A stretch of DNA of 64,000 nucleotides from Leptospirillum sp. (GCA_027315205.1 DAHUYM010000007.1:92242-156241); one strand, 5' to 3'. Counted from the stretch's first letter, positions 43,708 to 54,490 are shown. A program made the numbers and translations. The notes: a model not told the origin generated them from the letters alone.

Positions 43708-44784
43708 TTGGCTGATGACAAGGATGGAAACCGCCAGAAATCGTTGGATTTGGCCGTATCCCAGATTGAAAAACAGTTTGGGAAAGGATCGATAATGCGG
43801 CTCGGGAAGGATCAGCCGGTCATGGAAGTGCCGGTCATCCCTTCCGGCTCGCTTTCTCTTGATATTGCGCTGGGTATTGGTGGATATCCCCGAGGCAGGG
43901 TGGTCGAGATTTATGGTCCCGAGTCGTCGGGAAAAACGACCCTGGCGCTCCATGCTATCAGCGAAGTCCATAAAAAGGGGGGCGTTACGGCGTTTATCGA
44001 TGCGGAGCATGCGTTGGATGTCTCATATGCCCGTAAACTCGGGGTGCGGACGGAAGATCTCCTGATCGCACAACCCGACACCGGAGAGCAAGCGCTTGAA
44101 ATCACCGAGACGCTGGTTCGTTCGGGCAGTATCGACTTGGTTGTCGTGGATTCTGTTGCCGCATTGGTTCCGAAAGCCGAACTCGAAGGAGATATGGGTG
44201 ACGCGCATGTGGGTCTTCAGGCCCGGCTCATGAGCCAGGCCCTCAGAAAGCTGACATCCGCGATTTCCAAGTCAAATACGACGGTGATCTTCATCAATCA
44301 GATCCGAATGAAGATCGGGGTCATGTTCGGCAATCCCGAGACGACGACCGGTGGAAATGCGCTTAAGTTCTACTCTTCGATCCGTCTGGACATCCGGAGG
44401 ATAGAAGCCATCAAAGAAGGGGATCAGGTCCTGGGAAACCGGGTCAGGGTCAAAGTTGTAAAAAATAAGCTCGCGCCACCATTTCGTCAGGCGGAGTTCG
44501 ACATCTCCTTCAACGAAGGGGTCTCCGTTCTGGGGGAGCTGATCGATTTGGGAGTCGAAAACGGCATTCTCGAAAAGTCGGGGGCTTGGTATTCCATGGG
44601 GTCCGAACGTCTTGGCCAGGGCAAAGAGGCGGTCAAGAACTACCTTAAGACCCACGGGGATGTCGCAAAGCAGATCGAACACAAGCTCCGTCAGAAACTC
44701 AAGCTTCCGACACCCCCCTCGCCATCGGTCGATTCGGATGCGACGGTTCCAGCCGTTAAGAAAGGTCGGGAAGCAACATCATGA
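43708..44784 (+). CDS. recA: Recombinase RecA
   Basis: RecA forms filaments on single-stranded DNA for recombination and induces LexA cleavage. The 358-residue protein has '[14 protein letters not shown]', Walker A '[15 protein letters not shown]' near residue 70, '[19 protein letters not shown]', '[19 protein letters not shown]' and a typical acidic-basic C-terminal tail. The start is TTG, with GGAGGG eight bases upstream, and matches the family N-terminus. The stop overlaps alaS (ATGA). No SOS box was recognised in the 78 bases upstream. Confidence 0.98.
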   Translation: MADDKDGNRQKSLDLAVSQIEKQFGKGSIMRLGKDQPVMEVPVIPSGSLSLDIALGIGGYPRGRVVEIYGPESSGKTTLALHAISEVHKKGGVTAFIDAEHALDVSYARKLGVRTEDLLIAQPDTGEQALEITETLVRSGSIDLVVVDSVAALVPKAELEGDMGDAHVGLQARLMSQALRKLTSAISKSNTTVIFINQIRMKIGVMFGNPETTTGGNALKFYSSIRLDIRRIEAIKEGDQVLGNRVRVKVVKNKLAPPFRQAEFDISFNEGVSVLGELIDLGVENGILEKSGAWYSMGSERLGQGKEAVKNYLKTHGDVAKQIEHKLRQKLKLPTPPSPSVDSDATVPAVKKGREATS

Positions 44785-47426
44785 CGTCCTGGGAACTTCG
44801 ACAGAGATTCCTCCGATATTTTGCCTCGAGGGGGCATGAGGTCGTCCCCTCCACTTCCCTGATTCCCGCAGGAGACCCGACCCTTCTGTTCACCAATGCC
44901 GGCATGGTCCCATTCAAGGACATCTTTCTCGGGGCCGAGAAAACGGCCCGAAAGCGGGCGGTATCGATCCAGAAGTGTGTGAGGGCGGGTGGAAAGCATA
45001 ACGATCTGGACCGGGTCGGTTTTACCCGTAGGCACCATACGTTTTTCGAGATGATGGGAAACTTCTCCTTCGGAGACTATTTCAAGAAGGAAGCGATCTC
45101 ATTTGCGTGGGAATTTCTGACAGACGAAATCGGTCTCGATCGGAACCGCCTATGGATCACTGTTTTTCGCGACGACGACGAAGCCTTCGAATTGTGGCAG
45201 ACGGTCTCAGGGATGTCCCCGGACAGAATCGTCCGTCTGGGGGAAAAAGACAACTTCTGGCAGATGGGAGAAACAGGTCCTTGCGGACCCTGTTCCGAAA
45301 TCCTTTATGACCAGGGGCCTTCTTTTTCGTGCGGATCGGAAGATTGTCGGGTCGGATGTGATTGTGACCGGTATCTCGAAATCTGGAACCTGGTTTTCAT
45401 GCAGTTCAACCGGGAACGCGATCAAACCCTGAATCCGCTTCCCAAGCCATCGATCGATACTGGGATGGGACTTGAACGTCTGACGGCGGTTGTACAGGAA
45501 GTGGACAGCAATTTTGAAACCGACCTGTTTTTCCCCCTGATCGAAACCATGCAGGAATCCGTCCGGGTTCCCTATGAAAAGGGTGCCGGACCGATGGATT
45601 ATGCGTTTCGGGTCGTAGCGGATCATATGAGATCTTCGGTATTCCTTTTACACGAGGGACTGGTCCCGTCGAACGAAGGACGCGGGTACGTGCTACGCCG
45701 TATCATCCGGAGAGCCATACAGTTCGGACGGGAACTTGGTATGCCCGTGCCCTTCACGCCATTTCTCGCCGGGCGCGTGGCCGAAATGATGAAGGGTCCC
45801 TATCCCGAGCTGGAATCCTCTCTCTCCCGGATCAAAGCGATCCTCGAACAGGAAGAGAAACGATTCCACAAAACCCTCGAGGAAGGCCTTCCGATCCTGT
45901 TGGGGCTGATTCAGGAAATTGACCGTAGGAAAGAAAAAATATTGCCGGGAGAAATGCTTTTCCTGTTGCACGATACCCACGGATTTCCACTCGACGTGGC
46001 TGAGGACATCGCGCGTTCTCATGGTATTTCGCTGGATTTCAAGGGTTTTGAAGAAAAGATGGATGAACAGCGGGAACGTGGACGTGCTTCATGGGTCGGC
46101 AAGGGTGAAGAGTTTCCCGTTAAACCCGATCGCCTCTCCGAGCCGGTCCGATTTGCAGGCTACGAACGGATGGGAGCCCAGGGATCCCTGCTCCTTTTGA
46201 TCAAGGAGGGGAAAGAGGTCAAGGAAGCCGCCGAAGGAGACCGGGTGACGGCGATCATTACCCCGACTGTTTTTTACCCTGAAGGAGGCGGACAGGTCGG
46301 CGATATCGGGGATGTGAGCGGTCCCTTTGGATATCTTCGTGTGGAAGGCGCAAGAAAGCCCTATCCGGGATGGATCGCCATCAGCGGAACCGTCCGAGCG
46401 GGACGAATCAGAGTCGGGGAAACGTTGGACCAGCACGTAGACGAAGAAGCGCGCAGGTCCACAGAGCGTCACCATACCGCAACGCATCTCCTTCATGCGG
46501 CTCTTCGCCACGTCTTGGGAGATCACGTCCGGCAGGCCGGATCCCTTGTCGCGCCGGAAAAACTTCGTTTTGACTTCACATATCCGGGCCCCCTTTCCAG
46601 GGAAGAGCTCGAGTCGGTCGAGGAACTTGTGAACAGGTGGATTTGCGGGGATTCTCCTGTTGACATCCTTGAAGTCGAAAAACAAAAGGCCCTGGATATG
46701 GGAGCACTCGCGTTTTTTGATGAAAAATATGGGGAGACTGTTCGGGTCGTTCAGGTTCCGGGTATGTCGATAGAGCTATGCGGAGGTACCCACGTTCGGA
46801 GGACAGGGGAGCTGGGAGCCTTTTACATTCTGCAGGAAAGTGGCATTTCGGCCGGCGTCCGTCGCATTGAAGCTGTCGCCGGGCCTTCTGCCTATCGGAA
46901 ATCCTTGGAGTGGAGGAAAAACCTGGAGGCCATAAGGGAGATTCTGAGCGCCGGTTCGACGGATGTGGTGCAGAAAACGGCCTTCCTCGTGAAAGAGAGT
47001 GCCCAGTATCTTCGGGAAATACAGTCGCTCAAATCTCGTCTTTTCGTTCTTGAGGATAGCGCAAGCGATCAAGAGGCGATCGTAGCCAGGGGACACCGCC
47101 TGATCGTTACCCATGCCGTTCTGGAGGATCCGAAGGATCTAAGGGGACGCCTGGATGCGATCAAAAACCGTGTTCCGTCCGGAGCGGTCCTTCTTCTGGG
47201 GGAAACCTCCGAAAAGGCCGTACTTCTTGGGTGGGCATCTCCGGACGTTGCCGAACGCTTTCCGATATCGAACTGGGTTAAAATCATGGCCGATGAACTC
47301 GGTGGCCGTGGAGGGGGGAAACCGACCTGGGCGGAAGGCGGAGGGCCGAAACCTGCGTCCTTTCCGGTTTTTCTTGAAACGGTACGGGTCCGAGCCGGGG
47401 AAGCGTTTCGATCGTCGTTCGATTGA
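44781..47426 (+). CDS. alaS: Alanyl-tRNA synthetase
   Basis: This class II synthetase charges tRNA-Ala and edits Ser and Gly mischarging. The 881-residue protein has '[21 protein letters not shown]', '[11 protein letters not shown]', motif 2 '[19 protein letters not shown]', the editing zinc site '[14 protein letters not shown]' near residue 563 and '[13 protein letters not shown]' near 666. The C-Ala domain is present and length is normal. Its ATG overlaps the recA stop, the usual recA-alaS arrangement. Confidence 0.98.
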   Translation: MTSWELRQRFLRYFASRGHEVVPSTSLIPAGDPTLLFTNAGMVPFKDIFLGAEKTARKRAVSIQKCVRAGGKHNDLDRVGFTRRHHTFFEMMGNFSFGDYFKKEAISFAWEFLTDEIGLDRNRLWITVFRDDDEAFELWQTVSGMSPDRIVRLGEKDNFWQMGETGPCGPCSEILYDQGPSFSCGSEDCRVGCDCDRYLEIWNLVFMQFNRERDQTLNPLPKPSIDTGMGLERLTAVVQEVDSNFETDLFFPLIETMQESVRVPYEKGAGPMDYAFRVVADHMRSSVFLLHEGLVPSNEGRGYVLRRIIRRAIQFGRELGMPVPFTPFLAGRVAEMMKGPYPELESSLSRIKAILEQEEKRFHKTLEEGLPILLGLIQEIDRRKEKILPGEMLFLLHDTHGFPLDVAEDIARSHGISLDFKGFEEKMDEQRERGRASWVGKGEEFPVKPDRLSEPVRFAGYERMGAQGSLLLLIKEGKEVKEAAEGDRVTAIITPTVFYPEGGGQVGDIGDVSGPFGYLRVEGARKPYPGWIAISGTVRAGRIRVGETLDQHVDEEARRSTERHHTATHLLHAALRHVLGDHVRQAGSLVAPEKLRFDFTYPGPLSREELESVEELVNRWICGDSPVDILEVEKQKALDMGALAFFDEKYGETVRVVQVPGMSIELCGGTHVRRTGELGAFYILQESGISAGVRRIEAVAGPSAYRKSLEWRKNLEAIREILSAGSTDVVQKTAFLVKESAQYLREIQSLKSRLFVLEDSASDQEAIVARGHRLIVTHAVLEDPKDLRGRLDAIKNRVPSGAVLLLGETSEKAVLLGWASPDVAERFPISNWVKIMADELGGRGGGKPTWAEGGGPKPASFPVFLETVRVRAGEAFRSSFD

Positions 47427-47455
47427 GGTGGACACCCGAAATCAAGGAGAAGACC

Positions 47456-47752
47456 ATGAAAAAGGTTGTGAGTGATGTCCTGAACGGAACCATCGGCATT
47501 CTTGAATCGGTAAGGGAAAAAGCCAAGGAGTTTGTCGATAAGGGTAAACAGACCGACGGGACCTTTGCCAAGATGGTTCACGAAACATTCTCGGAATCCG
47601 CAGAACCAGTTTCGGATCGTGTCCGGGAGTATTTGAACAAGGGGTTACACGCCATGAATATTGCGACCAAGGACGATCTCTCGGATCTGAGGAATGAATG
47701 GGCGGGGCGTAAATCCCCATCGGGAACCAGCGACAAACGGAATGCCGAATAG
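47456..47752 (+). CDS. Small helical protein of unknown function
   Basis: A 98-residue, highly charged protein that should be mostly coiled or amphipathic helix ('NGTIGILESVREKAKEFVDK', 'KMVHETFSESAEPVSDRV', 'MNIATKDDLSDLRNEW'). The last helix with 'TKDDL..L' recalls phasin-like or polyhydroxyalkanoate-granule helical proteins, but the match is weak. AAGGAGAAGACC precedes the ATG at 47456. It lies between alaS and ruvX and is likely in their operon. Confidence 0.7.
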   Translation: MKKVVSDVLNGTIGILESVREKAKEFVDKGKQTDGTFAKMVHETFSESAEPVSDRVREYLNKGLHAMNIATKDDLSDLRNEWAGRKSPSGTSDKRNAE

Positions 47753-47799
47753 GATCTGTCCTGGAAGCGATCCGTGAAGAAACAGGATCTCCCTATCCG

Positions 47800-48303
47800 G
47801 TGGTCTGGAATGCTCCACTCCTTGGAATCGACTGGGGTGAGAGGCGGATCGGCCTGGCCATAACAGACGACTTCCTGCGGTTTGCGGAGAGGCTTGCCAT
47901 TGTTCCGTGGTCACGCCCTTTAAAGGATCTTCCCGGTACTGGATCATCCGTGATTTCGGAACTCAAAGATCTCGTCCGCTCCCGCGGGGTGCAGGGAATC
48001 GTCTTCGGCATACCTTGGTATCACTTGAGCGGCGACATCAATCCCAAAGCCACCCTTTTCCTTGCCATCGGAAGGAGGTTGAACATACTCCTGGGTTTAC
48101 CTGTCTATTTCTGGGACGAAGGGATGACTTCAGATCAGGCGCGAAAATCGATAAAAATCAATCCGGACCGGGGCAAGCGGAAATCCCGTCTCTCGGAACC
48201 TATCGACTCCCTCTCTGCCGCACTGATGCTTCAGAGCTTTCTCGACGAACGTGTCAAAAGTCGGCCGATCGAGAAGGAACAGGCCCTGGGCGAAGATGAT
48301 TGA
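47800..48303 (+). CDS. ruvX: Putative pre-16S rRNA nuclease / Holliday junction resolvase-like YqgF
   Basis: A 167-residue RNase H-fold protein. 'LLGIDWGERRIGLAITDD' holds the first catalytic Asp, 'VQGIVFGIPWY' the second strand and 'VYFWDEGMTSDQARK' the conserved Glu. YqgF proteins mature the 5' end of 16S rRNA in E. coli; the resolvase activity is less clear. The GTG start lacks a strong site. It precedes mltG and is the usual neighbour of it. Confidence 0.88.
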   Translation: MVWNAPLLGIDWGERRIGLAITDDFLRFAERLAIVPWSRPLKDLPGTGSSVISELKDLVRSRGVQGIVFGIPWYHLSGDINPKATLFLAIGRRLNILLGLPVYFWDEGMTSDQARKSIKINPDRGKRKSRLSEPIDSLSAALMLQSFLDERVKSRPIEKEQALGEDD

Positions 48304-48316
48304 CAAGGAGAGGTGG

Positions 48317-49333
48317 ATGGAACGATTCCGCCGACTGGATCCGGTGAAGACTGTCTGGACCGCATCGACGATTGTACTCGCGTTTTTCGTTTTCTGGAAT
48401 TTTGATGCTCTCTTTCACAGGCCCCGTGTGCCCGAACGACGCATTCTCCTGCATGTGTCTCCCGGATCAACATTTCGGGCCGTGGTATTTGAATTGAACC
48501 GGCTCGGGATTTCGCACTATCCGGAAACCCTCATATTCTGGGGAGATCTGCTGGGCATCGATACCAATATACTCGCGGGCGTCTATGAGATTTCGCCGGA
48601 AATGTCTCCTTTCCGGGTTTTGGTTGACCTTCATAACGGTCAGAAGTTCTTTTACCGGGTGACCGTTCCGGAAGGCTTCACCTTGAGGCAGGTTGCCCAG
48701 AGGATGGCCGCCTTGGGAATCGGGACCGAAAGCGACATTTTAAATCTCGCACACGATCCCCAGTTTCTCATGGCGATGGACGTCCCTTCTTCGTCGCTGG
48801 AAGGATATCTCTTTCCCGATACCTACTATTTTCCCAAGATCGCCAAGCCCGCGGATGTACTGAAGATCATGGTGGAACGTTTCTGGAACGTCTTGAGCCC
48901 CGATCAGAAATCCGCATTGGAGAGGGAACATTTTACAGTCCAGGAAGCGGTCACACTGGCGTCCATTGTTCAGAAGGAAACCGGCAATCCGAAAGACATG
49001 CCGGTTGTCGCGGGAGTCTTCATAAATCGTCTCAGGCAGCATATGAAGCTCCAGAGCGACCCTACGGTCATCTATGCGCTTGATGGACGTAAAACGCTTC
49101 ATGCCAGAGACCTGGAAATCGATTCCCCCTACAATACCTACCGCTATCCCGGACTTCCTCCGACTCCCATCTCAAATCCGGGGGAAATGGCTCTCAAGGC
49201 CGTGTTCTACCCGAAGGAGGTCCCTTATCTTTATTTCGTCTCGAACGGGCATGGAGGACAAATCTTTTCGGAAACCCTCCAGGAACAGGATCAGGCGATA
49301 CGAATGGTATTGAGGAACCGTTCCGGAAAGTAA
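48317..49333 (+). CDS. mltG: Endolytic murein transglycosylase MltG
   Basis: MltG cuts nascent glycan strands and sets their length. The 338-residue protein has one N-terminal helix ('VWTASTIVLAFFVFWNF'), a LysM-like domain ('FYRVTVPEGFTLRQVAQRMA') and the YceG catalytic domain with 'LEGYLFPDTYYFP' and the catalytic E221 in 'LASIVQKETGNPKDMP'. The ATG at 48317 is preceded by AAGGAG six bases upstream; an earlier ATG at 48296 lies inside ruvX and has no site. Confidence 0.93.
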   Translation: MERFRRLDPVKTVWTASTIVLAFFVFWNFDALFHRPRVPERRILLHVSPGSTFRAVVFELNRLGISHYPETLIFWGDLLGIDTNILAGVYEISPEMSPFRVLVDLHNGQKFFYRVTVPEGFTLRQVAQRMAALGIGTESDILNLAHDPQFLMAMDVPSSSLEGYLFPDTYYFPKIAKPADVLKIMVERFWNVLSPDQKSALEREHFTVQEAVTLASIVQKETGNPKDMPVVAGVFINRLRQHMKLQSDPTVIYALDGRKTLHARDLEIDSPYNTYRYPGLPPTPISNPGEMALKAVFYPKEVPYLYFVSNGHGGQIFSETLQEQDQAIRMVLRNRSGK

Positions 49334-49388
49334 TTCTCTTGTGCAACCGTGATCTCCAATGACACAACTCGCGTCGGGAAGGGAATGA

Positions 49389-52085
49389 GTGGAGCCTTTG
49401 AAAGAACGTGATGAGGCAAATGAGTCGGGAATTTCGAAATCGTACGAACCCCAGCCCGTAGAACGGAAATGGTTTGAAAGGGACAATCGCGCCGTCCGGG
49501 TGGATCGTCCTTCAGGAACCCCGTTCTCCATGGTGATTCCGCCTCCGAACATCACGGGACGATTACATATGGGACATGCGTTGAACATCACCCTCCAGGA
49601 CGTCGTGGCCCGTTTCAAGAGGATGGAAGGTTGTGATGTCCTCTGGGTCCCGGGGACCGACCATGCGGGTATCGCAACCCAGAACGTGGTCGAACGCCGG
49701 CTATCCCAGGAAGGAATCCTTCTCAAGTCCCTGACCCGTGAGGATTTCGTCTCGAGGGTATGGGAATGGAAGGAGTCCATAAAGACCGGCATATTGGACC
49801 AGATCCGTCGTCTTGGCGCTTCCCTTTCCTGGTCACACGAACGCTTCACGATGGATGAGGGTTTTTCGAAGGCCGTTTCCGGGGTTTTCGTCCGGCTGTA
49901 TCGGGAAGGTCTCGTGTACCGGGGTGAACGGATGATCCACTGGTGTCCAAGATGCCTGACTGCCCTTTCCGATGTCGAAGTCAGCTATGTCGACAGGGTT
50001 TCGACTCTCTATTCCGTCAAATATCCCGACTCTTCCCGCCGAAATGATTTTCTGACAGTGGCGACGACTCGCCCGGAGACGATATTCGCGGACCAGGCCC
50101 TCGCTGTCCACCCCGAAGATCCCCGATTCAGGGAATGGATCGGGAAAAAAGTCCTCGTCCCCCTGGTACAGAGAGAAATCCCGGTGATCGCGGACGAGGC
50201 GATCGATCGGGAATTCGGGACAGGCGTCTTGAAAGTGACCCCCTCCCATTCCATGCTGGATTGGGAAATTGCGACACGCCACGGCCTTTCTCCCCTTGAA
50301 ATAATGGATCAAACCGGACGCATGAACGACCGGTCCGGTCCCCTGAAGGGACTGACACGGGAAGATGCGCGCGAGAGGATGATCGTCGAACTGTCTTCCG
50401 AGGGGCTTATTGAAAAGGAAGAACCTTATCCGGGTTCTGTCGGGATCTGCTACCGTTGCCAGACCGTTGTAGAACCGCGTCTTTCGATGCAATGGTTCGT
50501 CCGGATGAAGGATCTTGCCGGACCGGCTATTCGGGTCGTACGTGATGGAGAAGTCCGTTTTTTCCCCGACGGCTGGAAAAATACCTATTTCGACTGGCTT
50601 GAGAATATCAGGGACTGGTGCGTTTCGAGACAGATATGGTGGGGGCATCCGATCCCTGCCTGGCACTGCCAGACATGCGGGGAGATTCTCGTTGGTTCCG
50701 AGGAGCCATCGGAGTGTCCGAAATGCCAAGGGAAGCCGTTCAAGCCGGATCCAGATGTTCTGGATACGTGGTTTTCGTCCGCGCTCTGGCCGTTCGTAAC
50801 GCTCGGGTGGCCCGAGAGCAATCCCGAGCTGGAGCGTTTCTATCCGACTTCCCTGCTCGTGACCGGTTTCGACATCCTTTTTTTCTGGGTCGCGCGAATG
50901 GTCATGATGGGGCTTCATCTCACCGGACAGCCTCCCTTCCGTGATGTTTATATCCATGCACTCGTACGGGACCAGTACGGACAGAAAATGACGAAGAGCC
51001 GGGGAAATGTCGTAGACCCCCTTGAAATCATGGATCAATTCGGAACCGATGCCTTTCGCATGACGCTCGTTCACATGGCATCCCCCGGGAGGGACATCCG
51101 ACTTTCGACCGAAAGGGTCGAAGGTTTCCGGAATTTTGTCTCGAAGATCTGGAATGCGTTCCGGTTCATCGAACGCTTCGCGCCGGTGTCCGGGATCGAG
51201 GAAAAACTGGATCCGTCTGCGGTTCAGGGGATTGCGAACCGATGGATCCTGTCGGCACTCGTCCAATCCGTCCAGGACATGCGTCGTTTTTTTTCCAACT
51301 ACCGTTTCGACGAAGCGGCGAACACCCTTTATCACTTCACCTGGCATCTTTTCTGCGACTGGTACATCGAAGCGTCGAAAGCCGCGCTGGCGAAGTCTGA
51401 AGAAGATCCCGAAAGGGTCGAGACCCAAAGGACTCTCCGGTACTGCGGTTCGGTACTTCTCAGAATGGCCCACCCGATCATGCCTTATGTGACCAGAGAG
51501 CTGTGGGAGATCCTGTATCCCGACAAGCGACCGCTCGAGGAATTCACGTATCCGGATTTTCCCGCCCTTCATCCGGATGCCGAAGACGCTGTCAGGGAAT
51601 TCGAATCGATCATGTCTCTGATCGGCGGGATTCGTCAGATGAGGAGTCAGTTCAAGCTCAATCCTTCCCTTGAACTCGGCGGTGAACTGGTCGCGAGATC
51701 GGACCGGCGCAACCGGTATGAACGGCACCTTCCTTTTATCTCGAGGATGGTCCGCATTCGACCTATCACCATTGCGACCGAAGGGGCCGAAACGATCGAG
51801 GGAGTCCGGATTCCCTTTGCTGACGGTTACGTGACTCTGGATCTCGCCGGCATCGTCGACGTGTCGGCGGAAGAGGACCGGATCCAAAAAGATCTTGAAA
51901 AAAATCATCAGAAAAGGGATGCGATTCTTGTGCGGCTCAAGAGCCGGGAATTTCGTGAAAAAGCGCCCCCGGAAGTCGTCGAAAAAGACGAACGGCTCCT
52001 GAAGGAAGCGGAGGACGAATCGGCAGGTCTCGAAAATGCCTTGACCCAACTCAGGCGAATATTGTCCCGGGGCGGGAAATCATGA
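49389..52085 (+). CDS. valS: Valyl-tRNA synthetase
   Basis: A class I synthetase of 898 residues that charges tRNA-Val. The HIGH-type motif is 'GRLHMGHALNI' near residue 60 and the KMSKS-type motif 'QKMTKSRGNVVDP' near 532; the CP1 editing domain contains 'TTRPETIFADQALAVHPED'. The C-terminal coiled-coil arm is present. Start is GTG at 49389 after GGAAGGGA; the ATG at 49385 is out of frame. The stop overlaps nadC by four bases. Confidence 0.97.
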   Translation: MEPLKERDEANESGISKSYEPQPVERKWFERDNRAVRVDRPSGTPFSMVIPPPNITGRLHMGHALNITLQDVVARFKRMEGCDVLWVPGTDHAGIATQNVVERRLSQEGILLKSLTREDFVSRVWEWKESIKTGILDQIRRLGASLSWSHERFTMDEGFSKAVSGVFVRLYREGLVYRGERMIHWCPRCLTALSDVEVSYVDRVSTLYSVKYPDSSRRNDFLTVATTRPETIFADQALAVHPEDPRFREWIGKKVLVPLVQREIPVIADEAIDREFGTGVLKVTPSHSMLDWEIATRHGLSPLEIMDQTGRMNDRSGPLKGLTREDARERMIVELSSEGLIEKEEPYPGSVGICYRCQTVVEPRLSMQWFVRMKDLAGPAIRVVRDGEVRFFPDGWKNTYFDWLENIRDWCVSRQIWWGHPIPAWHCQTCGEILVGSEEPSECPKCQGKPFKPDPDVLDTWFSSALWPFVTLGWPESNPELERFYPTSLLVTGFDILFFWVARMVMMGLHLTGQPPFRDVYIHALVRDQYGQKMTKSRGNVVDPLEIMDQFGTDAFRMTLVHMASPGRDIRLSTERVEGFRNFVSKIWNAFRFIERFAPVSGIEEKLDPSAVQGIANRWILSALVQSVQDMRRFFSNYRFDEAANTLYHFTWHLFCDWYIEASKAALAKSEEDPERVETQRTLRYCGSVLLRMAHPIMPYVTRELWEILYPDKRPLEEFTYPDFPALHPDAEDAVREFESIMSLIGGIRQMRSQFKLNPSLELGGELVARSDRRNRYERHLPFISRMVRIRPITIATEGAETIEGVRIPFADGYVTLDLAGIVDVSAEEDRIQKDLEKNHQKRDAILVRLKSREFREKAPPEVVEKDERLLKEAEDESAGLENALTQLRRILSRGGKS

Positions 52086-52960
52086 TGCTTGAACCGATTC
52101 CCTTTCTAGACGAAGTGTTGAAGGAGTTTCTGAGGGAAGACATTGGTGGAGGGGATCTGACGACCCTCGCCGTGTTTTCCGAGTCGGAACGGAAAACCAT
52201 CGTGAAGGCGAGTCTTCATGCCGAAAAGAAAGGCACTTTATGCGGGACGCCTTTTGCCGAACGTTTGCTCAGGATCCTTGATCCGTCGTCCAGCGCGAAG
52301 TGGAATTATGGGGAAGGGGAGGTGTATCCCGAAGGAGAGACGATCGGAATCCTGGAATCCCGTTTGTCGGATCTTCTGGCTGCTGAACGTCTTATCCTGA
52401 ACTTGGTCAAACACCTCTCGGGCATCGCATCGCTCACAAGATCCTATGTGGATCGCGTCAACGCGTGCCGCCCAAGCGGCATGCGACCCTTGAGGATCAC
52501 CGAAACCCGAAAAACCCTTCCCGGACTCAGGGCTTTCCAGAAATACGCAGTAAGGGTCGGAGGCGGGCAAAACCACCGATACGACCTCCATGGGGGCATT
52601 CTGATAAAGGACAATCATCTTGCCGTTTCAAGGAGTGTTCGCGGGATTCTCGAGACGGCCCGGAGGAATGCCCCTCACCCGTTTCGCATCGAGATCGAGG
52701 CGGATACACCGGAGCAAGCGATGGAAGCCTGCCAATTCGGGGCGGATGCCATTTTGCTGGACAATATGCCGTTTCCGGTGCTCGCGGAGCTTGTGGGTCA
52801 TCTCAGGTCGAATCGCCGGGAGATCCTTCTCGAAGTCTCCGGGGGGATAACTCTGGAGCGCCTTCCCCAGCTCGCGACTCTGGATGTGGACGTCCTTTCC
52901 GTCGGAGCCCTTACGCATTCCTCTCCCGATGCGCCGATTCGACTCGATTTTCTTGACTGA
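52082..52960 (+). CDS. nadC: Nicotinate-nucleotide pyrophosphorylase (carboxylating)
   Basis: NadC converts quinolinate and PRPP to nicotinate mononucleotide in NAD synthesis. The 292-residue protein has 'EDIGGGDLTTLAV', 'ILNLVKHLSGIASLT', 'TRKTLPGLRAFQKYAVRVGGG' and 'NHRYDLHGGILIKDNHL', and the phosphate-binding 'VSGGITLERLPQLATLDVDVLS'. Length is normal. It is coupled to valS (ATGA) and to birA (TGATG). Confidence 0.96.
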   Translation: MMLEPIPFLDEVLKEFLREDIGGGDLTTLAVFSESERKTIVKASLHAEKKGTLCGTPFAERLLRILDPSSSAKWNYGEGEVYPEGETIGILESRLSDLLAAERLILNLVKHLSGIASLTRSYVDRVNACRPSGMRPLRITETRKTLPGLRAFQKYAVRVGGGQNHRYDLHGGILIKDNHLAVSRSVRGILETARRNAPHPFRIEIEADTPEQAMEACQFGADAILLDNMPFPVLAELVGHLRSNRREILLEVSGGITLERLPQLATLDVDVLSVGALTHSSPDAPIRLDFLD

Positions 52961-53718
52961 TGAACGTTCAGGAGCCCTTCCTGCGGCAAATGAGAGCCAC
53001 TCCGCCATTATTTTTTCAGGAAGAAGTCGACTCCACGAATACTTTTCTCCGAAAATGGGGCGAGTCGGGAGTCCTTGAATCGGGCACGGCCTTATACGCC
53101 GGACATCAGACCCGCGGGCGTGGAAGACCTGGGAACGTTTGGATCCAGGCCCCAGGAAACCTGGCTCTTTCCGTGTGGGTCGGGAACGACCACGCGGGGG
53201 ATAAGACACTTCCTTGGACCCTCAAGATGGCCTATTGCCTGTTAGAAGAGCTTTCGGAGCACAGACTCGACTGCGCGCTCAAGTACCCGAATGACCTATG
53301 GAAAAGAGAGCCTCCCGGGAAGATCGGAGGCATTCTCGTTGAACGTTCCAGGAAAGGATGGACGATCGGCACGGGTCTCAATCGGAACGATCCCGGTGTG
53401 CCTAAGGCCTCGGGTTGGGAATTGCTTCCCGAAATGCATCGTTTGGCATGGAGCGTCTCCGAACGGTTTTACCGAATATTCCTTGACCCGAACGCGGAAG
53501 CCGTTTCGTCTTTGAAAATCCTCGAGCGGCTGAACCAGAATCTGCTCTGGAAAGGGGTATGGGTCGCATGGAAGCGCGGAGGAAAGCCGGAGGTGGGACA
53601 GATTCGGGCGATTGGCGCTTCGGGCCGGCTCGAAGTTCTTATACCGTCCGGGTTATTGATCGAAATTCCGGAGACCGTCCGTACCCTTGAACCCATGGAC
53701 CGGAAAAGTGAAACATAA
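52960..53718 (+). CDS. birA: Biotin-[acetyl-CoA carboxylase] ligase (no HTH domain)
   Basis: This enzyme activates biotin to biotinyl-AMP and attaches it to carboxylase subunits. The 252-residue protein has 'EEVDSTNTFL', the adenylate-binding 'RGRGRPGNVWIQAPGNLALSV', 'LKYPNDLW' and 'GKIGGILVE'. The N-terminal winged helix found in E. coli BirA is absent, so it is a ligase only, not a repressor. It lies between nadC and the CoaX-like gene in a cofactor cluster. Confidence 0.94.
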   Translation: MNVQEPFLRQMRATPPLFFQEEVDSTNTFLRKWGESGVLESGTALYAGHQTRGRGRPGNVWIQAPGNLALSVWVGNDHAGDKTLPWTLKMAYCLLEELSEHRLDCALKYPNDLWKREPPGKIGGILVERSRKGWTIGTGLNRNDPGVPKASGWELLPEMHRLAWSVSERFYRIFLDPNAEAVSSLKILERLNQNLLWKGVWVAWKRGGKPEVGQIRAIGASGRLEVLIPSGLLIEIPETVRTLEPMDRKSET

Positions 53719-54490
53719 AGCGGTCGTTACCATCAAAATGGGTTTGAGCCGTATCACGATCGGAAAGCATCGCCCCGACGGTAGTCTCTCCGATATCCTT
53801 GTATTCAAGACCCCGCCCCAAGGCTCTGTCCGATCCTTTCAGGAGACTTTCGGGAGGTTCCCCGACCGATGGGGGGCGATCGACGCTGCCGTCGTCGTCA
53901 ATGTTGTCCCGGACATCGATCCGTCGCATTTTTCTTCTCTTTCGCTGTCAACCGCGCAAATGAAAATCCTCGTTCCGAAATCCTCGGAATGGCCGGTCGC
54001 GATCGACTATACCCCTCCGGGTTCCCTTGGGGTTGATCGGGTTGCGGCGTGTCTCGGAGCCCGCTGGCGATTTCAAACAGGTGAAAGGTTCATTGTCGTT
54101 GCGGATTTCGGAACTCACACCGTACTCACGTTCTTCCGGAGTGGCCAGGTGTTGGGAGGGGCTCTATTTCCCGGGATATGTCTTCAGCTCTCTTCGGTGG
54201 GTGCGGGTCGGGCTTTATCTTCGTTTCCGCTGGGGAGGCCCTATCGGGTCATTGGACGAAACACGCTTGAAGGGGTTTTGTCGGGGACAGTCTTCGGGAC
54301 AGTCAAGGCCGTCGAGGGGCTGACCGAGGAGATGGAGCGATTGACGGGGACCGGCATAGACCTGATCTTGACGGGGGGATTGTCACGATTCGTGCAGCCT
54401 TATTTCAGAAGGCCCGTTCGTGCCAACCGTCAACTTGTTCATTTTGGGGCCTGGGCTTTTCTCATGGATAATCCGTTAAAGGAGATGTAG
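53708..54490 (+). CDS. coaX: CoaX-like (type III pantothenate kinase family) protein, N-terminal motif lost
   Basis: Type III pantothenate kinase starts CoA synthesis. The 260-residue protein keeps the family motifs 'PPGSLGVDRVAACLG' (with the catalytic Asp in 'GVDR'), 'VADFGTHTVLTFF' and 'GGALFPGICLQL', plus 'LILTGGLSRF'. The first phosphate-binding motif, normally D-x-G-N-T/S at residue 6 or so, reads 'IKMGLSR', with Lys in place of Asp and Leu in place of Asn. It may be inactive, altered in ATP use, or a regulator. It follows birA and overlaps its end; the GTG at 53708 is the most family-like start, and TTG 53687 is an alternative. Confidence 0.75.
   Translation: MKHKAVVTIKMGLSRITIGKHRPDGSLSDILVFKTPPQGSVRSFQETFGRFPDRWGAIDAAVVVNVVPDIDPSHFSSLSLSTAQMKILVPKSSEWPVAIDYTPPGSLGVDRVAACLGARWRFQTGERFIVVADFGTHTVLTFFRSGQVLGGALFPGICLQLSSVGAGRALSSFPLGRPYRVIGRNTLEGVLSGTVFGTVKAVEGLTEEMERLTGTGIDLILTGGLSRFVQPYFRRPVRANRQLVHFGAWAFLMDNPLKEM

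Noticed and set aside
49833..52049. A 738-codon open frame on the minus strand
   Set aside because: It lies wholly antisense to valS, has no recognisable domain, and arises from the strong codon bias of the real gene.
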